The translations under genes and the position numbers were made by a program. 64,000 nucleotides of DNA from positions 403,066 to 467,065 of the forward strand of contig NZ_JBFRCT010000005.1 of assembly GCF_052113225.1 (NCBI RefSeq), written 5' to 3'. The notes beneath the pieces are model-generated. The model did no database searches, was not told where the DNA came from, and worked only from the letters and a program-made list of their open reading frames with translations. Numbering within the stretch: the stretch's first letter is position 1; every line of letters begins with the position of its first letter. This DNA is from Pristimantibacillus sp052113225 (GTDB taxonomy: Bacteria; Bacillota; Bacilli; Paenibacillales; Paenibacillaceae). Below, one piece after another: positions 61,631 through 64,000 of this stretch.

Positions 61631-62218
61631 TTATTGCGCAATCGTCTTAAAATATCGATAAATCCGGTCCAGCTTTTGTTCTTGCTTACCTTGCTTTTTC
61701 TCCATGCCACCAAATTCGAAAAACTTCACTTTCTTAATACCAACATAGCTGAGCAGGGCTTTTCGCATCAGTACCTTATGAGCGTTATTCAGCCAGAGCA
61801 GCGGATAGAGAGTGGGACCTTTCATCGTGGAGACACATACGACCGTCTTACCCTTCAGTAAGCCTTCCGGAAGCATCCCGCCCTTATCGCGATAAGCGAA
61901 ATTGGAAGCGAACATACGGTCAATATAGCCAAGCAGCATAGCAGGGGGCCGTCCCCACCAGATCGGATAGACGAATACGATTTTTTCCGCCCATAGCAGC
62001 TGATTCCGATATTTCGTAAGCTCCGGATCCATATGCATATCTCTTCTTCGTTTGTCCTCATTGAACACTAACAGCGGATCAAAGGATTCCGCATACAGAT
62101 CCAGCACTTGTACTTCTTCCACGTGTGGATTTTCTTCCAGACCTTGTATCGTTCGCTGCAGAAATGAGTAGCTTAGACTATGATGATTCGGATGCGTATA
62201 GATAATAAGGGTTTTCAT
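61631..62218 (-). CDS. NAD(P)H dehydrogenase (quinone)-like flavodoxin-fold protein
   Basis: A 195-residue protein of the NQO1/MdaB/KefF-type flavodoxin-2 family, which reduces quinones or other electrophiles with two electrons using FMN/FAD. The N-terminal strand is TLIIYTHPNHHSLSYSFLQ, the flavin-binding loop is VFVYPIWWGRPPAMLLGYIDRMFASNFAY, and VVCVSTMKGP is the next conserved strand. AAGGTGCC precedes the ATG. Divergent from the MarR-type gene, with two palindromes between them, so it is probably a MarR target responding to quinone-type stress. Confidence 0.87.
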   Translation of the reverse strand: MKTLIIYTHPNHHSLSYSFLQRTIQGLEENPHVEEVQVLDLYAESFDPLLVFNEDKRRRDMHMDPELTKYRNQLLWAEKIVFVYPIWWGRPPAMLLGYIDRMFASNFAYRDKGGMLPEGLLKGKTVVCVSTMKGPTLYPLLWLNNAHKVLMRKALLSYVGIKKVKFFEFGGMEKKQGKQEQKLDRIYRYFKTIAQ

Positions 62219-62233
62219 AGGGCACCTTCTTTG

Positions 62234-62247
62234 TTATCATTTGATAA
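62234..62247. promoter_or_regulatory. Palindrome 1 in the divergent MarR/oxidoreductase promoter region
   Basis: The perfect inverted repeat TTATCA-TT-TGATAA lies 16 bp upstream of the oxidoreductase start. It shares the TTAT/ATAA core with palindrome 2 and is therefore a likely MarR operator. Confidence 0.6.
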
Positions 62248-62285
62248 GAAGTTACCATATGGCCAAATTAGTTGTCAATAGATAA

Positions 62286-62302
62286 TTGTTATTTGATAAC
62301 AA
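62286..62302. promoter_or_regulatory. Palindrome 2 in the divergent MarR/oxidoreductase promoter region
   Basis: The perfect inverted repeat TTGTTAT-TTG-ATAACAA lies 38 bp upstream of the MarR start. Size and symmetry fit a MarR-family operator, which implies autoregulation. Confidence 0.65.
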
Positions 62303-62339
62303 ATATACACCTAAGCCTAATACAAGGAGATGTTTTGGT

Positions 62340-62771
62340 ATGGCCTCCAAGGAAATCGTCTTTCAACAACTAGTCTCCCTCATTGCATCCTCTCATCAAT
62401 TACATCACGACATGACCAAGGATTTGCCGATAGAGGATATTACGCCTCTTCAATATGGGATGTTGGAGCTTTTGTCGGTGAAGCAGCCGATGACCTTAAG
62501 TGAAATCAGCGATTGCACAGGGATCTCGATGCCGAACACAAGCCGGGAAATCCGAAAGCTGACGGAAAAAGGGTTATGCGAGAAGACCGGAGATGGGGAA
62601 GATCGCAGAAAACAGTACATTCGGCTTTCTTCGCTGGGCGAGGAGAGAATGGCCTTAGCATTCGATCATATGAATAAGCTGTTTATGCAGCAGGTTAAGG
62701 ACGTATCGGATGAGGAATTGGTCCGGATATCTGAAGCACTGAATGTGCTTGGATCGACCATTTTTCGATAA
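62340..62771 (+). CDS. MarR family transcriptional regulator
   Basis: A 143-residue winged-helix repressor: DITPLQYGMLELLSVKQPMTLSEISDCTGISMPNTSREIRKLTEKGLCEKTGDGEDRRKQYIRLSSLGEE shows the full MarR helix-turn-helix plus wing, with DRR at the wing tip. ATG at 62340 has AAGGAGATG 8 nt upstream; a TTG 18 codons earlier would place translation over the operator. Divergent from the quinone-reductase-like gene and followed 15 bp later by a GNAT gene, so it probably controls both. Confidence 0.9.
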   Translation: MASKEIVFQQLVSLIASSHQLHHDMTKDLPIEDITPLQYGMLELLSVKQPMTLSEISDCTGISMPNTSREIRKLTEKGLCEKTGDGEDRRKQYIRLSSLGEERMALAFDHMNKLFMQQVKDVSDEELVRISEALNVLGSTIFR

Positions 62772-62786
62772 TTAGGGGGATTAATC

Positions 62787-63200
62787 ATGGACAAGAAGAT
62801 TGATGTTCATAGTAAGGCACCGGGTCCAGAAGAATATCTTGCTTTAAGAGCAGCTGCAGGATTAAGTCCACGAGAAGTGGACGGCGCCAGGATTGCCATG
62901 GGCAATTCTATCTTTGCAGTTACCTTGAGAGATTCAAGCCAGCAGCTGATTGGGATGGGGAGAGTTATTGGAGATGGCGGTTGTTTTTATCAAATCGTGG
63001 ACATCGCCGTTCATCCTGATCATCAAGGCCACGGCTACGGCAAGCGGATTATGACGGAATTGATGGATTATTTGAATACCCATGGGCAAAAAGGGGCTTT
63101 CATCAGTCTGATCGCTGATATACCAGCTGATGGCTTGTACAAGAAATTTGGGTTTGTGTACACAGCTCCGAGCTCGGTTGGGATGTACAAAAAACTATAA
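62787..63200 (+). CDS. GNAT family N-acetyltransferase
   Basis: A 137-residue acetyl-CoA-dependent acetyltransferase. The core GNAT motif A is visible as DIAVHPDHQGHGYGKRIMTELMDYL (R/Q-x-x-G-x-G/A type, here QGHGYG), preceded by strand IGMGRVIGDGGCFYQIV and followed by YKKFGFVYTAPSSVGMYKK. Small size and domain shape suit a small-molecule acetyltransferase. AGGGGG precedes the ATG. Probably cotranscribed with the MarR gene. Substrate unknown. Confidence 0.9.
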   Translation: MDKKIDVHSKAPGPEEYLALRAAAGLSPREVDGARIAMGNSIFAVTLRDSSQQLIGMGRVIGDGGCFYQIVDIAVHPDHQGHGYGKRIMTELMDYLNTHGQKGAFISLIADIPADGLYKKFGFVYTAPSSVGMYKKL

Positions 63201-63209
63201 GATACAAAA

Positions 63210-63248
63210 AGAGCCGTCAGCGTCCTATTAAGGATTGCGACGGCTCTT
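63210..63248 (-). terminator. Terminator between convergent genes
   Basis: AGAGCCGTC(A)GC and GC(GA)CGGCTCT form a stem. The T run lies on the minus strand (CTCTTTTTG), so it mainly serves the small minus-strand gene, while the stem can also end the GNAT transcript. Confidence 0.8.
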
Positions 63249-63258
63249 ATAGTCATAC

Positions 63259-63519
63259 TTAAAACGGAGTAGGAATAGGAGGGCAAGCAACGGCCTCAAT
63301 CAGCCTGCCATCAAAGCCGTAATAGACCCAAGTAAACCCGTTCCATCGAAAGCCGGACACGCCAAAGGATTCGACGCTAGTCGGGTAATACCAGAATTGT
63401 TGACCGTTTCGGAGCCACACATAGGTATATGTGTTTATACAGTCGATGACATAGGAAACGGCTGGTTTTGGGGGAATATAGGGAGGAGGGGCTTGTAGAA
63501 ACTGTCTTGCCGAAGTCAT
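63259..63519 (-). CDS. Small conserved protein of unknown function
   Basis: An 86-residue protein, rich in aromatic residues and proline: after a Pro-rich start (PPPYIPPKP) comes CINTYTYVWLRNGQQFWYYP, then VSGFRWNGFTWVYYGFDGRLI and a Cys-Pro tail. The pattern (W-L-x-N-G-x-x-F-W-x-Y-P, then G-F/Y-R-W) is like that of short proteins found in many spore-forming Bacillales. No domain function is known to me. GGAGTGG lies before the ATG. Single gene. Confidence 0.7.
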   Translation of the reverse strand: MTSARQFLQAPPPYIPPKPAVSYVIDCINTYTYVWLRNGQQFWYYPTSVESFGVSGFRWNGFTWVYYGFDGRLIEAVACPPIPTPF

Positions 63520-63633
63520 AGATGTTCCACTCCTTTTGATTAGATTACCGTCTACTTCGTATTTATGATACGTAGGTGAATCGTCTATCGCCTGTTTTAA
63601 AGCCTATTGCCATGGTGATAATCCTCATGTAAA

Positions 63634-64000
63634 GAGGCCGTCTCAAAAGGGGTTCGTTCGCCGGAGAAACGGCTCGCATCAGTGTAATTTCTATAAAAAT
63701 AGCAGTGCAAGGGCTATCCCAGCACTGTTATTTTTGTTTTTAGATCTCTTGCTGCTTTCTTCAGCAAATTGTGGGCAAGAGAAAGCCACCCGACCTCTAG
63801 GCTAACTTTCGGCAAGCCTCGAANCAGGAACCGNCNGAATCNNNGNTTATNCTTTATTTGGCCAAACACACTCTCCGGTTCGTGCATGCGTCGAACCGAT
63901 AAGGCATGTCCATCTTCACTCTTTAATTGCTCCCGAGCTTGTCGTTTAAGGCGAAGATATTCCATGCTGACCTTTATTTCACGATCTCCTTGTGCCTTCG
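63634..64000 (-). mobile_element. Left end of an IS1182-family insertion sequence (runs off the window)
   Basis: GAGGCCGTCTCAAAAGG at 63634-63650 looks like the terminal inverted repeat of an IS1182-type element. The transposase reading frame begins about 65 bp inside. The element continues beyond base 64000. Nine N symbols between 63824 and 63851 show unresolved sequence, as is usual for multicopy elements. The 114-bp stretch 63520-63633 before the end holds no gene. Confidence 0.7.
63714..64000 (-). CDS. IS1182-family transposase, C-terminal part (partial)
   Basis: The C-terminal end of a DDE transposase. EYLRLKRQAREQLKSEDG and EPESVFGQIK are the conserved stretch around the catalytic Glu (EPE.VFG), then F-RFL-RGLPKVSLEVGWLSLAHNLLKKA closes the domain. 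The frame stays open to the window edge (decoding DREIKVS upstream of the first Met), so the gene's 5' part lies outside. Several codons are unreadable because of N symbols. Confidence 0.82.
   Translation of the reverse strand, partial: KAQGDREIKVSMEYLRLKRQAREQLKSEDGHALSVRRMHEPESVFGQIKXXXXFXRFLXRGLPKVSLEVGWLSLAHNLLKKAARDLKTKITVLG

Noticed and set aside
1..64000. tRNA, rRNA or riboswitch genes
   Set aside because: Scanning the intergenic regions I found no tRNA-like cloverleaf, rRNA segment or recognisable riboswitch core; short structured RNAs could still be missed by eye.

Overview
The window looks like chromosome of a Paenibacillus-type, endospore-forming Firmicute. The evidence is strong AGGAGG-type ribosome sites with many TTG/GTG starts, sigma-A promoters, TnrA/GlnR and cre boxes of Bacillus type, an SLH-anchored modular xylanase, collagen-like surface proteins, AraC regulators beside glycoside hydrolases and an IS1182-type transposase. 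The species cannot be named from this sequence alone.

Layout. 0-9.3 kb: old yellow enzyme, MATE exporter, a VOC / sigma factor / DinB group, flavin reductase, a fused GMC dehydrogenase, a secreted RCC1-repeat protein and a small lipoprotein. 9.4-17.9 kb: a TagO/WecA-like transferase, an atypical SDR, two overlapping ABC exporter half-transporters followed by a mandelate-racemase-type enolase, and a WYL regulator with a DinB protein. 18-23 kb: urea transporter urtABCDE behind a sigma-A promoter that overlaps a GlnR/TnrA box. 23.4-32 kb: ribonucleoside uptake and salvage (AraC regulator, BMP lipoprotein, ATPase, two permeases, two nucleoside hydrolases, ribokinase). 32-38 kb: remnant of a Suppressor-of-fused (SUFU) gene, then a cre box and a giant double-GH10 xylanase whose SLH wall anchor is cut off by a frameshift. 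38-46 kb: a Dph6-like PP-loop enzyme, a helveticin-J-like secreted protein, YcxB-like and RMD1/DUF155 membrane proteins, a prolyl 4-hydroxylase convergent with two tandem collagen-like genes, and a stalk-domain secreted protein. 46-52 kb: ABC-F ATPase, sulfatase, AraC regulator, GH51 arabinofuranosidase. 52.4-52.8 kb: a gene-free, MITE-like palindrome array. 53-61.6 kb: a six-gene exopolysaccharide operon resembling Listeria pss and Bacillus yda, ending in a degenerate GGDEF protein with an intact RxxD I-site. 61.6-64 kb: a MarR-type regulator divergent from a quinone-reductase-like gene, a GNAT enzyme, a small conserved protein and the end of an IS1182-family element with ambiguous bases.

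How it fits together. Much of the region serves plant-matter and nitrogen scavenging: arabinoxylan breakdown under probable CcpA control, urea import under nitrogen control, and nucleoside import followed by hydrolysis to base and ribose. A second theme is the cell surface: the c-di-GMP-linked polysaccharide operon, collagen-like proteins with a likely hydroxylase, and the SLH anchor. The most notable systems are the exopolysaccharide operon, the hydroxylase/collagen cluster and the palindrome array. Assignments rest on motifs read by eye; no database search was run.
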